A DNA stretch of 64,000 nt from contig NC_045145.1 of assembly GCF_008831285.2 (NCBI RefSeq), positions 7,498,802-7,562,801 on the forward strand. The letters are read 5' to 3'. A program made the position numbers and the translations under genes. Positions 51,600-62,449 of the stretch are shown here, one piece after another. The notes under the pieces were generated by a model. The model was not told the origin of the DNA, ran no database searches, and worked only from the letters and a program-made list of their open reading frames with translations. This DNA comes from Nymphaea colorata. Lineage: Eukaryota > Streptophyta > Magnoliopsida > Nymphaeales > Nymphaeaceae. Each line of letters opens with the position of its first letter. The first letter of the stretch is position 1.

Positions 51600-53450
51600 T
51601 AGTTGAGCATCAATAGTCATTAAGAATTTTTCCTGATATATTGAATGCAGATTCTAAAGCAACTATGGATACAGGAATGGCTAATACATCTCAAGTAATC
51701 TTTGCTACAATTTTATATTTGTTTTCATTTGTCTTCCACCAGGATAATATGTTGAAGTCTGTAGCATTTGCAATTTCTTCCATTGGATCAATCAAATATT
51801 CGTCTAGATCTGTGCGAACCACTACAGGATATATAGAGCTGTAGTATGCTTTGAACACATATCTAGCCACACTTCTATGCTTTTCTATTGTAATCATGGT
51901 GCTAGTGGATGCATTGCCCCTTTGCATATTACAAATGTTAGTATCATCATACATATTTTTGTACTCAACATACAATTCATGAAGGATGCTTTCTATAACT
52001 TCATATTTTACCATTGCATCAGCTTTATCCAAATCATCAAGCAAATACTTCAAGTATGACAACTTGAACTTAGGATCCAAAACAACTGCAATTGCAAAGA
52101 GAATATTGTAGCTCTTGAAGTATTTGCCAATCTTTTCTTGCATTTTGCTTATCAATATTCTTATATGTTCTTTTGATGTTTTGTGATGCCTATGTAAATG
52201 ATGGTAAATTGATAAAATTTCTTCAAAAACAAGAATAGATGTTACTTGCTTAGAGGTAGAGAATAGATTTGTTGTATTGTCGAATACCTTTAAGAACTGA
52301 CATAAGTCAGATGCATGAGGTCGCATCCTCACAAGGCAAACATACATAATTAGGATCACAAGCTGCTAAATGTTGAAAGACATTTTTGAATAACAATGAA
52401 TCTCTCAACATTATAAATGTAAAATTCCTTTGAGTAGGAACATTATAGTTTAAACTTTTTTTCTCATCCAAACTCGTTGCCTTTACACATTGATTGAAAG
52501 CATGTAGTTGTCTTGGTGATCCCCTTACATATTTGACGCTATCACGAATTTTTGAAATTATATCATCCATATCATTCATACCATCTTTAACCATGAGATT
52601 TATAATATGTGCACCACAACAAATATGAAAGTATTCCCCTTTCAATAGAAATGAAATATTGTTTTTTCTTTCTATTGTCTTTCTTAGTAAACTTATTCCA
52701 CTATAATTTGTTGAACAGTTATCAGCAGTGATAGAAAACAACTTCAATTGAATTTCTCACTTAGTAGTAATGCACTCTGATAAAATGTCACATATATAAC
52801 TTGCATTATTTGGTGGAGGCACATGTATAAAATTAAATTTATGTGAGTGCAATTCTCAATTTGTTTCAATATAGTGGTGTGTCAAGCATAAGTATCCTAA
52901 TGTCTGTTGTGAGGACCACATATCAAATGCCAATGAAACTCACTGCACGTGGTTATTTAAAACTCCTTGATATCTCATTTTTTCAGTCTTGAACATTAAC
53001 TGAACCACTTTTGTTAGTGTTTTCTTAGAAAATGGAACAATCCTTGAATTGCAAGCCTTTAGAAGATCATTATGATATTCATATTCTACAAAACTGAAAG
53101 GAAGTGCATGCATTATTGTACGCTTAGCCAAACATTTTATTGTAGTCTTCGTATCAAATTTATGTATACATAAAGAAGTGACACCAGATTCACTAACTCC
53201 AAATGACAAACTTTGTTGTTTTCAATCAGTAATTTTTTTTTTTTGGCACAAGTATCTCTATGTCAACTCCTACCATTGGAACTATGTGTACCTAAATGTT
53301 CACCACAATGGTTGCATTTTTCATACTCTACTCCCTTAAATTGTACTAATGTGAAGTCATTCCATACTATTGAAGTTTTTTTCCTCTTGGACTCAACTTC
53401 CTTTCAGTAGATAAAGATTCATTCTTCTTCATATCTGCCATCAGACGATA
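51600..53450 (-). pseudogene. hAT transposase (BED finger to dimerisation region), decayed
   Basis: The order on the minus strand matches RICESLEEPER/hAT transposases. BED zinc finger near 53400-53270: SIVWNDFTLVQF, then CNHCGEHLG, followed by a stop. N-terminal domain at 53209-52940: LAKRTIMHALPFSFVE. Catalytic middle at 52747-52307: KLFSITADNCSTN, HICCGAHIINLMVKDG, then FLKVFDNTTNLFS. DUF4413-like region at about 52160-52030: YFKSYNILFAIAVVLDPKFK. C-terminal dimerisation region from about 51720: DFNILSWWKTNENKY, then a TGA where the family has Arg (CGA). Beyond the stop, DVLAIPVSIVALESAFNISG still follows down to about 51600. Several further frame breaks exist. The single TGA fits a C-to-T change. 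Confidence 0.9.
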
Positions 53451-53786
53451 TTCTTCATTCCCAATGTTGGGAGACATAACTTACTATTTGAATGGAATCC
53501 AAATAATCTAAACACATGAAATAATTCAACTCAACTGAAGAAAAGACTAACAAGATTTTTATGTCATCATGTATATAAAATCATTCAGTAACTAAAAGTT
53601 GATCAAATTCATTAACTAAAAAGCTAATCAAATTCTCTCTATGTAACAAAGATACATGGTAAGAAAGAAATGAAATAGATTCTAGAAACAGTGGTAGTTG
53701 CCTAGCAAATATGAGTGCTCGAAGAGGTTTTTTGATGTATCTTGAGTAAGTGGAGTGAAATCTTGTTCACATTATGAATTAACAAT

Positions 53787-53980
53787 ATATGTTATTCCCA
53801 CTTTTTCCTGCACAAAAAAAGAAAGAACAATTAGAAATATGCATAAATGTCTAAAAAATAAAAAATATGCATGAATAAAAAAGGTGATTTTTTAGACATT
53901 TATATGTTAGCAATAAAGAAAGAAAAATATATGTTATTCCCACTTTTTCCTGCAAAATTTTCAATAAAAATCACCTTTTT
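53787..53980. repeat. Compound direct/inverted repeats inside the hAT element
   Basis: A direct repeat, ATATGTTATTCCCACTTTTT, occurs near 53791 and 53931. Nested inverted repeats are ATAAATGTCTAAAAAA (about 53844) with TTTTTTAGACATTTAT (about 53890), and AAAGGTGATTTTT with AAAAATCACCTTTT (about 53967). Confidence 0.8.
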
Positions 53981-54779
53981 AAGGCTCAAAAACATCACAT
54001 CCACCATATACGTCCATTTCAAAGATAGCAATTGGAGTATGCCTAAATGAACCGTTTAGTACAAGAAAAAAAATCTTCATTCAAGGGTTGCAAAAAATCA
54101 TTTACAACTACCAAGAAATTCCAATAAGCACTAAGCTATAAGCGACTTTATATCTATGCAACACGCAACAATATAAAATATCACAAGCTAGATCACATCC
54201 TTCAGGAAACAGGATTTCCAAGCTTAGAATCTAAAATATGGAATCAAGTGCATTGAATCCTAGATTTCTAACCTGTATACACTCGTGATGCACAGCAGGT
54301 TCCTAATCTCTTGCTCGCTCGGCCTCATGTATGCAAGGAATGTTTCAATGGATCTGCAAACTGTAGGAAAAAAATAAGGCTAACAAGCAACGTATATGTG
54401 TATATGTGTGTAAAATGTAGGGGACAAGACTCAACACCAAATAATGAGCAAGGCTGCAGCAAACCTCTTGATTTCCTAAGCAATATGAATCTCAGATTTA
54501 CCTAGCACCAAATCATGTCTGACGGCTGCTCTTGGTACAAATGATGGTGCCACGGATGTTACTTGCACGTTTAAATCTTTTATAGCAAGTAGGAAACTAA
54601 AGAGTTTACGTTTGAAGTCATCTCTAGTCAAGTATTAAAAGAGCAACTCATGCCATGCCCCTTATTGGATGATGAAAGGGTGATTGCAAAGGAATTGAAG
54701 AAGAAAAGAGTTAATAGATTTAGAAATCTCATGAGGGGTAGGAAAAATTGAGGCCATATGAAGAGGAACAGCACTAAAC

Positions 54780-55400
54780 AAATACTGAATCAACATCAAA
54801 CGCCAGAGACAAATATTTCCCTTTCTGAACCAAAAGCCTACTCTTAGTCTTCTCCACTATAGGTTCCAAATGTGAACATCTTAGCTTCTTTGCTTGTAAA
54901 AGGAGGGCCAAATAAGTGATTGGCTGCTTATTAATGGGGCAATTAAAAATAGAAGCTGCAAAATATATGTTGCAAGCAAGCATATCGATTAAACACAACC
55001 AAACTATACTTGCCTTGATTGATGGTGAGACCTAGAGTTGGGCATCGGGCCGGGTTGGGAACGGCCCGGGCCCGACCCGGCCCGGCCTGGTTATAATAAA
55101 ATAATATTTTTAAAAATTATAAAATATTTTTTAAAATATAAAATATTTAATAAATATATATTATTAAAATGAAAACTTAAAAAAGTATTTTTTAATCCCT
55201 AACGGGCTGGGCCCAGCCTGACCCGGGCCTCCCCATCTGCCCGGGCCCGAACTGGGCCGGGTCCCGGGCCCCCACCGGCAGCCCGGCCAGGGGCCCAGCC
55301 CTAGTGAGACCCAGTAGCATAGAGAAGACTTTTAGAATTAGCAAATGACGAGCTATCTGATTGATGGTGGCATGACAAAAAATAAGTATTATCTGCATTC
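54780..55400 (-). pseudogene. L1-type LINE RT fragment, split by a hAT MITE
   Basis: The minus strand right of the MITE reads LIFCHATINQIARHLLILKV, then FSMLLGL (55398-55312), as in the RT palm region (YADDTLIFC..). Left of the MITE it resumes LTINQGKYSLVVFN, then INKQPITYLALLLQAKKLR and LVQKGKYLSLA down to 54780. This is the ..LP.TYLG.PL...GW.GK.LSLA region. The Leu at the break lies in the 8-bp duplication, so removing the MITE restores continuity between FSMLLG and LTINQ. The catalytic ADD is damaged (ADN-like, out of frame). Confidence 0.8.
55033..55303. mobile_element. hAT MITE, 271 bp, with perfect 8-bp duplication
   Basis: Flanked by GTGAGACC at 55025-55032 and 55304-55311. The left end TAGAGTTGGGCATCGGGCCG and the inward-read right end TAGGGCTGGGC form terminal inverted repeats. 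The termini are very GC-rich (GGGCCCGG, CCGGGCC) around an AT-rich core (about 55090-55195). The left end strongly resembles the right end of the surrounding hAT element (shared GGGCATCGGGC). No coding capacity. Confidence 0.92.
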
Positions 55401-56320
55401 ATATAAAAACTATTACCAAGGTACCCTTCAAGTATTGCACAACATGCTGCCAGAATTCACATCAAATAAAATGTTTCGCGGAACAGCAGATATCAAGGGA
55501 AAACCATTTCCTACCCACATTTTTTCTTTACAAATAGACAACAAAGAAAATTTAAATCGACCAATATGCAAAATGAATGCTGAATTAACTAAGATCCTAA
55601 AGCAATAGAAGTTCACAGCGGGTAGCATCTTTGCAGATTTGACTACAAACCAACTGTCAAAATATGAAATATCCAAACTAAACTGAAAACAAAACGAGAA
55701 ATAAAAAATTTATAATGCTCCGACAGCATACTGCAAACAGTCAAAGAAATAGTCCAACCACAACTTTTAAAAGCTACAAATAGAAGGAAAGCCTAATTCT
55801 AGAATGCAGTTTCAGCAAGCCACATGAATTTTCCCCAAAAGGCAGTCCAAATGGCAAAAAAAAAAAACGAGTTAAAACATGGATGAATACTGGAGAACAA
55901 AAGCAAAAAACACATCTCGAAATACGAAAAAAGTAAGCTTGATTATGGAATTCTTCAGCATACCGGAAATGAGAAGTACATCTTCCTACAAGAACCACTA
56001 GAGGGGGAACAGACTCAGTGATACCTTTGTCAAAATCAAGTGTCGAACTTTCTCTTTCCAATGAAAAACTAAAACTCAAAAACCCTAATACATTTTTGTG
56101 AAAATCAAGTGTCGAAATTTTGAGTTAACGGGCCCCAACGGGTCAAATTTGGCTAACCCAGACCCAGCTCATTATGACGTCGGTTGAGTCGGGCACAACG
56201 GGCTAAAGCCCGATACTATCGACAATGTACCCAGACCCAAGTCGGGTACATTATCAACCCAAGCCCGTACGGGGTTGGGTATCTGGTACCTGTTGGCGAC
56301 CCAGCCCGATGCCCAGCTTA

Positions 56321-57387
56321 GTATTTATAGAGAGTTTTGGAACCAAAACTCAAAATTTATTTATTTTTGAATTTAACAATATTTTCATGTGAATTTCAAA
56401 TATTTTTGAATGATTTTTAATTTTTTTAAATATGCTTTGACCAAGGGTGATTGGCTCTTAGCCCTTCAACTACCCCTTTGGGATGTGGGCAGGGCTAATG
56501 CCCACCCAAAAGGAAAACCGCCCTAGAGGGGTGGTTTTAAGCTGAAAATGGGTCCCCTACTCGGCACGTTTGCTCGTGCGTGCGGCCATGATTGGCCACA
56601 TGCGCTGGCAGCGCTGTTGCACTTGGCACTTCAGTAGGCAGCGCGCGACGCACGATTGCACACGATTGCACGACCCTCCTGCGCTGGGTGCAAATGAAGG
56701 GGGGCGAAATGCTCCCCCCCCCTCTCTCTCTCTCTCTCTCTCTTATTGTCTCACTTGGACCAATAAGGGGTGGATTTCGCCCCCAGCCTCCAAGGGTGTT
56801 CGTTCATAAAAAAAACATAAAAACCATTTTTTTAGTGTGATAAAAAATTGTTTTTGCTACGAATGGGGACAACTCTGTTTTGAGTGATTCCAAGCTCGTT
56901 TAGATCCTAATTGGGTTCGTTTAGTCGTTGACGCATTTTAGTGAGTGGTTTAAGTTCAAAAACAAATCTTGGCGCGAGAACAAAATATAAAACAAAGGAA
57001 GGTCCATGCATGTGTGTGTGGCACTCATGGCATCAAATTTTATTGTTTTGATATCAACTTTGGATTTTGAGTTTGAAATTCTTGATTTTGATCTAAAATT
57101 TGGTTTTGGATTTAATTTGAATCCGAGAGTTGGATTTCGGATTTGAATCTTGCATCTAAAATTGGGTTTTGAATTTGAATCTTGCGTTTGGGCTCGGACA
57201 TAGGTCTAAAGACTTGTTTTGTTTTAAATAGTCTTGAATTCGACTCGTGTATAGATATGAAAGTTTGTTGTGGGTCAAGGGTTGGGTTTAAGGTCTAGAA
57301 ATTAAATCCAAATAAATTAATTAAGAATTTCGTTTGAGTGAATATGTAATACACCCCTTTTGAAAAAATTTGGGGTGATATCACATG
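56321..57387 (-). repeat. U3 part of the Ty3/gypsy 3' LTR
   Basis: On the minus strand the LTR appears to begin TGTGATATCACCCC at about 57387. It directly follows a short purine tract, AAACAGGGGCA (about 57398-57388), likely the polypurine primer. U3 runs to the TATA box at 56329-56322. The right duplication copy of the hAT element (56321-56328) overlaps that box. A CT run lies at 56727-56744 and degenerate TTGGATTTTGG runs at 57040-57180. The 5' LTR lies beyond the window, so the ends cannot be checked by comparison. Confidence 0.6.
56322..56329 (-). promoter_or_regulatory. TATA box of the gypsy LTR, interrupted by the hAT element
   Basis: TATAAATA on the minus strand. The pre-insertion minus-strand sequence would have been CTCTATAAATACCCCC. 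The hAT target duplication ATAAATAC falls within it, so the element splits the LTR core promoter while leaving a TATA-like copy on the U3 side. Confidence 0.6.
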
Positions 57388-57480
57388 CCCCTGTTTGTTA
57401 CTAAGCCGGCACTAACCGCACTTAGTGGCAAAGATAAGCACCTCAGATTTTTCAAACACAATATGTTTGGAATGGCGTTT

Positions 57481-57680
57481 CAGATTTAACCCCTTACCTT
57501 TATGGATTATTTGATTGAGTTCAGGTTTGACCTCTTGCCTGAGCGGGTTTGTGCAAGATTGAGTTTCGATTTGACTCCTTATCTGAGCGGGTTATTTTGC
57601 ATTGCAGGTTTAACCCTTACCTACATAGGTTGTTTTATGTTACAGGTTTTAACCCCTTACCTATATGGGTTGCTCTCGAG
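57481..57680 (-). repeat. Degenerate tandem repeat in the gypsy 3' UTR
   Basis: At least four diverged copies of a unit of about 45-55 bases around GGTTTAACCCCTTACCT(A/T)TATGG. They lie between the pol stop (57814) and the presumed LTR start. Confidence 0.75.
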
Positions 57681-57813
57681 CCTTGAGTGATAATAAAAAA
57701 AATGCCACAGTGTAATCGTTACGTTTTATGACTGGAAAAAATCCAAATGAATAATAGATCGAATGTGGAGAGCACAAGTATTTGTCATTGATTGAAAGGT
57801 GAATACAAGAGGA

Positions 57814-59030
57814 CTAGGTGTAGAATTTCTTGAGGTGAAGGGTGTTAACAGGATTGGTAAGTTCCACCCCATCAACATCAATCAACCGGTATGAGTTACG
57901 GGGTAAGGCTTCCCTAATAACGTATGGGTCTTCCCAGTTGGGTGCCCACTTACCACGTGGTCATCTCTAAGGTATATCACAGATCATAGGACCAAGTCAT
58001 TCACTTTGAAATATCTCTCAATAACTAATTTGGCGAATTGTCTAACTACCTTTTGGCGATAGGCTTGAGTGTGCTCAACCGCTTTTAGCCTCTTTTCATC
58101 TAACAAATTGAGTTGCCTGAGTCTCCTCTACTGATAGTGATTTAGAGGAAACTCTATAAGAGAAGTGAACTTCAAAGCGGTTTTTAGTATATGTAGTGGT
58201 AAAGCCACTTCTATTTCATAGACTAGCTCTGCAGGAATAGCATTTGTTGGAGTTCTCGTAGTAGTGCGATATGCACACAGAGCATTGTGCATCTTTTCAT
58301 GCCAATCTCTTTTAGTTTTCATGGTCTGCTCCAAGATGCAGATCAGGATCTTATTGGTAGTCTCTGCTTGCCCATTACCTTGAGGATAATAAGGAGCTAA
58401 AAATTGATGTATGATATGGTTTTGTTGCATAACTATCTCATCATTTTCATTTTTGAAATGAGTTATATTATTAAATACTATGTCATGTTGGACTCTAAAT
58501 CTACAAATAAGATTTTTGTGAGTGAAGGATAGTACATGATGTCCTTTTACTGTTTTGAGTATGACAATTTCTATCCATCTAGTAAAATAGTCTGTTGCAG
58601 CAAGAAAATACCTATAGCCATTAGAAGTTGCATGGAATATTGGTCTGACTACATCAAATGCCCACATTTAAAATGGCCAATTAGATGTTATGGAATGCAA
58701 ATGGCTGGTGCATGGATTATTGGAGCATGTAGCTGACATTCTTTACATCTTTTAACAAATTGGTAACAATCTTTTTATATAGTAGGCAAATAATCCTACT
58801 GAAACTATTTGCTTGGTAAGGGTTTGGTAACCAACATAGCCACCACAGTCTCCTCATTATGACTCTTCGATGACTTCCTTTTGTCTCATCTTTATCAAGG
58901 CACCAAGAGCATTCGGTACTAAACTCATGCCTATATGACACTCCTACAAGAATAAAGTACCCTGCTAACATACGATGAATTGCTTTTTGTTCCTTTTTCG
59001 GCATTCTGGTTGAGAATCCTCTACTCCCAA
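57814..59030 (-). pseudogene. Ty3/gypsy integrase remnant
   Basis: Integrase inserts the cDNA. Read on the minus strand: zinc-finger Cys pair KRCKECQLHAP near 58740 (another frame of the 58717-59319 stretch), its His part decayed. Core domain 58667-58128 contains FDVVRPIFHATSNG (first Asp present). FNNITHF stands where the family has TDNGTQF, so the second catalytic Asp is lost. APYYPQGNGQAETTNK keeps the Glu. C-terminal domain about 58120-57814: DEKRLKAVEHTQAYRQK, KWAPNWEDPYVI, then DGVELTNPVNTLHLKKFY and a stop (TAG, 57816-57814). Several frame breaks. Confidence 0.88.
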
Positions 59031-59159
59031 TGTAACTTTTGATATCATAATACCAAAGTGTATTCCCCTCTTGGATACGATGAACATGTTTCACCATTTC
59101 AAAAGAGGGATGTTCTAATTTTTCAATCTCAAAAGAATAGATTGCTTCATTGGTTTGAA

Positions 59160-59545
59160 AGAAAATAGTGGATCCTAAACTCACTAGGCCATCTGCAATA
59201 GGGTTGCCCTCTCTTTTTATGTGAGCCAAATATACTTCTTCAAACTGAAGCATCAATGAGGTGGCAATATCTTGATATGACACCAACTTATCATCTTTGA
59301 CTTGTCGTTCTCCATCCATTTGATTAATGATAAGCTAAGAGTCGCTGTAGGCAAGCACCCTTTTTACTTGAAAACTTAGTAAAGAATGAAGTCCTTGTAG
59401 GAGGGCTTCATATCCAGCTATGTTATGGGTACATGGAAAGACAAATTTCAAAGAGTATGGAATCATTTCACTTTTTGAAGTGATAAGTAGAATGCCTTTG
59501 CTCCCATCACATTTCTGGATCCATCAAAGAACATCTTCCATACTG
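59160..59545 (-). pseudogene. Ty3/gypsy RNase H remnant
   Basis: The minus strand gives KMFFDGSRNVMGAKAF near 59540-59490, the first RNase H motif. With stops between, it then gives MDGERQVKDDKLVSY and IKREGNPIADGLVSLGS (59319-59165), the conserved RNase H end. It sits between RT and integrase as expected for gypsy pol. Confidence 0.8.
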
Positions 59546-60099
59546 GGATTGTTTTCAATCTGAGTACATGTTTGTACGGAAATTCATCATCTGTTTTGAT
59601 TTCTTCATACTGAGGAAGGTTTACCAACTGATTCGTAATTGCTTATCCTTTGATTGACTTTTAGAACATGTATTCAAGATCATATTGCATCAGCAAAACT
59701 TTCCATTTGGCGATGTGCCCACTAAGGAAGGCTACTCTAAGATATACTTAAAAGGATTTAGCTTGGAGAGTACCTTGACCTCACAAGCTAATAAATATTG
59801 TCTCAACTTATAACACTTTCAAACCAACACTAGACAAGTTTTTTCTATTTGAAAGTGTTTCTTTGCATATTGGATAAAAGTCTTGCTGACATAATATATT
59901 TCATGTTCGACGTGACATCATTCCTCATACTGTGCTAAAAAGTCGCCACATGCTGACTCATTTACCATAATGTAAAGCAACAATGGTATACCTAACACCG
60001 AGAGTTTTAAGATTGATGGATTTATAAGGTATTTTTTTATCCTTCTAATGATTGTTGGCACTCAAAACCCCATTCAAATTTGACGCCTTTCCCCAGCAA

Positions 60100-60830
60100 C
60101 TGATTAAATGGTTTGCATCTCATGGCTAGATTGAAAATGAATTGTTTGATAAACTGAATTCGCCCTTGTAAACTTCGTAGTTAATTGATATTGGTAGGTG
60201 GTCGCATATCGATGATCACTTTAGCCTTGATAAGATCCATCTCGATCCCCCTCTTACTGATAATGAAATTTAAAAATTCACCTGATTCAACCCCAAACAT
60301 ACATTTTTGGGGATTCAAGCAAAGCTTGTACTATACGAATCTCTCAAACATCTGGGCAAGGGTTTCAATGTGATATTCTCTTGCCTTAGATTTAATTAAT
60401 ATGTCATCGATATATGCATCCATGATTTTGTGCATTTGGTCATGGAAGATAGGGGTCATGGCTCATTGATAAGTTGCTCCAGCATTCTTTAACCCAAATA
60501 GTATTACCATGTAACGGGAAGTGCCCCAGAGGGTTGATAAAAGCGGTTTTGTGATGATCCTTAACTGTAAATTTGATTTGGTTGTATCCCAAATATCCAT
60601 TCATAAAAAAGAACATGGCATAGCCTGCAGTACCGTTTACCAATAAATCAATGTTTGGAAGTGAATAATCATCTTTTAGTATAGCTTTATTTAGGTCTAG
60701 AAAGTCAATGCACAACCTAACTTTGCCATCTTTTGGGGACAACCATGATATTAGCGAACCATCGGGGTAATCGATAGCGCGAATCAATTTTGCCTTTAGT
60801 AGGTCCTCAAATCCTTCTTTTATAGGCCCT
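60100..60830 (-). pseudogene. Ty3/gypsy reverse transcriptase remnant
   Basis: The minus strand 60787-60440 reads SWLSPKDGKVRLCIDF, then LNKAILKDDYSLPNID, NGTAGYAMFF and GYLGYNQIKF, then HKTAFINPLG. The first catalytic Asp (usually FMDG) is Asn (FMNG). In another frame, the catalytic YIDD motif is intact at 60402-60413 (HKIMDAYIDDILIKSK). It is followed by CLNPQKCMFGVESGEFL near 60325-60270. Frameshifts separate the parts. Confidence 0.9.
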
Positions 60831-62053
60831 TCTAGTCAACGATCAAGTTTGTGCAATTTTTGCTTAACTGGCTTGCAGCCAAGACTTAAGGGCAAATGAT
60901 GTTCATCTAACTGGGGGTCTAAGCCTGCATAGGTCCATGGAAAAACTTTTTGGTGGCTTATAAGAAAGTCTAACAATTTTTGCTTCTCATCTACTGACAA
61001 ACTGGTGCCAGTTTGAAAGATCTTAGGATTCTCATTGGGTTTAATGTTAATTTCTTCAAGTGGATCATTAACTAAGGATGAGGGATATTCTTGCTTTTAA
61101 CTCTGAGTAAATTCTAGTAATTATGACTCGAATATTGTCGTTGGTTATATTTCACTGACTGCTTGTTTCATAGATGTTTTCTGGGAAGACTTCCAAGGAA
61201 AAAGAAGAAAGTGAGGCATGTTAAATTCTGACAACCTGTAAAGAGGAGAATAAATGAAATTTGAACAAAATTTAATTGATAATCATAATAAAAGATTACT
61301 TGCATTGTGTTAGAAAGTTCTTAGTTCATAGAGGGGGGTCCTCTCATGAGACCATACAAGTACAAAATTCATGGGAATATTAAAAAAAAAAAGCAAATGC
61401 TATCAGCGAACAAGATCTCCTTCAAATTTCTATAGGTATCTCAATCCTCTAGTATTCATCTGAAATGGGATAATGATTAGTTGTAAAATGTCATCTTCAT
61501 TCTTTTCGAAGCTAGTAAATGGATGGTAGCCACTTTTCAAAAGTAGCTGAAATCCCTTAGGGTTTCTCATGAAATGAGCATACAATAGATGTTTTTAATA
61601 ACTCAGGCGACTCCTTGAAATAGTATAGGCACTTTTAGATTATTTGTCTATCTCTGTGTTCTACATATACTCAAAAGGTCCTTCCTTTGTTGTTTTTTGT
61701 ACTGGGTACATCCACCGAATCAAGCGGCTTAAGGAGCATTGGTTGTACCAACCACTCGATCGGGTCCTCAATGCATACGATGATGACCGATGGGCCAAAA
61801 TTCTATTTGATGCATTGATAAAGAGTGAAAAGGATACCTTGTACTTCGTGAATCTAAGGCAGTCCCAAGAGCAAGTTATATGATGGTGGTACATCCACCA
61901 CATGGAATACAATGCATTGACTGGTGCGTTCGATGATCACGTCCATGATGAGGGTACCTTTGTTATTCATGCTTTGATCGTCATATTCATAGATCTTGTA
62001 TCATTAGGGCTATATTTTTCTTCACAAAAGCCCAAAAATTTGGTCGTGGGATT

Positions 62054-62092
62054 AGGACAAATATTTAAGCCGCTTCCTCCGTCAATCAATAC
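62054..62092 (-). pseudogene. Ty3/gypsy aspartic protease motif
   Basis: The minus strand reads VLIDGGSGLNICP, the retropepsin active-site region in the DGGS form often seen in plant gypsy elements. It lies between gag (above 62450) and RT (below 60830). The flanking frame is broken. The stretch 60840-62040 otherwise yields no clear domain. Confidence 0.8.
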
Positions 62093-62449
62093 ATGTGGCA
62101 CCATCTTCTTATTAACTTGGACGACGATGTAAAGAGCATCTTTATAGTACTATCTCCATTTTGAAAGATCTTTTTCTGTAAAAGTAATTGACTTGTTCTT
62201 AGATGCTCAAAATCAGTTTTTTTTCAATCATACATTCTTCCAAAGGGATGACATAATCCAAAATGCATGGATCCTTGTTTGGGGAGTCATCTGATAACTC
62301 ATCATCGCTGCCTCTTAATAGAAAAGTTTTTGAAATTATGACAGTTTTTTGGATAAACATCTGCCTTTCTACTCATCATTCCAATAAAGCCTAGAGGTTT
62401 CTTACCTCGATTCATCAACATGACTTGGCATGAATTGTTCCCATCACAA

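Larger units (their letters stand above)
50339..56320 (-). mobile_element. hAT superfamily DNA transposon, 5982 bp, defective
   Basis: The left end is TAGGCCTCAACATCGAGCCA. The right end read inward is TAAGCTGGGCATCGGGCTGG. This makes an imperfect terminal inverted repeat with shared CATCG(A/G)GC. Perfect 8-bp duplications GTATTTAT flank both ends. Subterminal regions (50340-50490, 56110-56320) are rich in GGGCCGG and CGGGTCGGG, unlike the AT-rich interior. Inside are a minus-strand transposase relic (51600-53450), a compound inverted repeat (53787-53980) and a LINE fragment (54780-55400) split by a MITE. The intact duplications show the element has not excised. The transposase is broken, so it is no longer autonomous. 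Confidence 0.9.
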
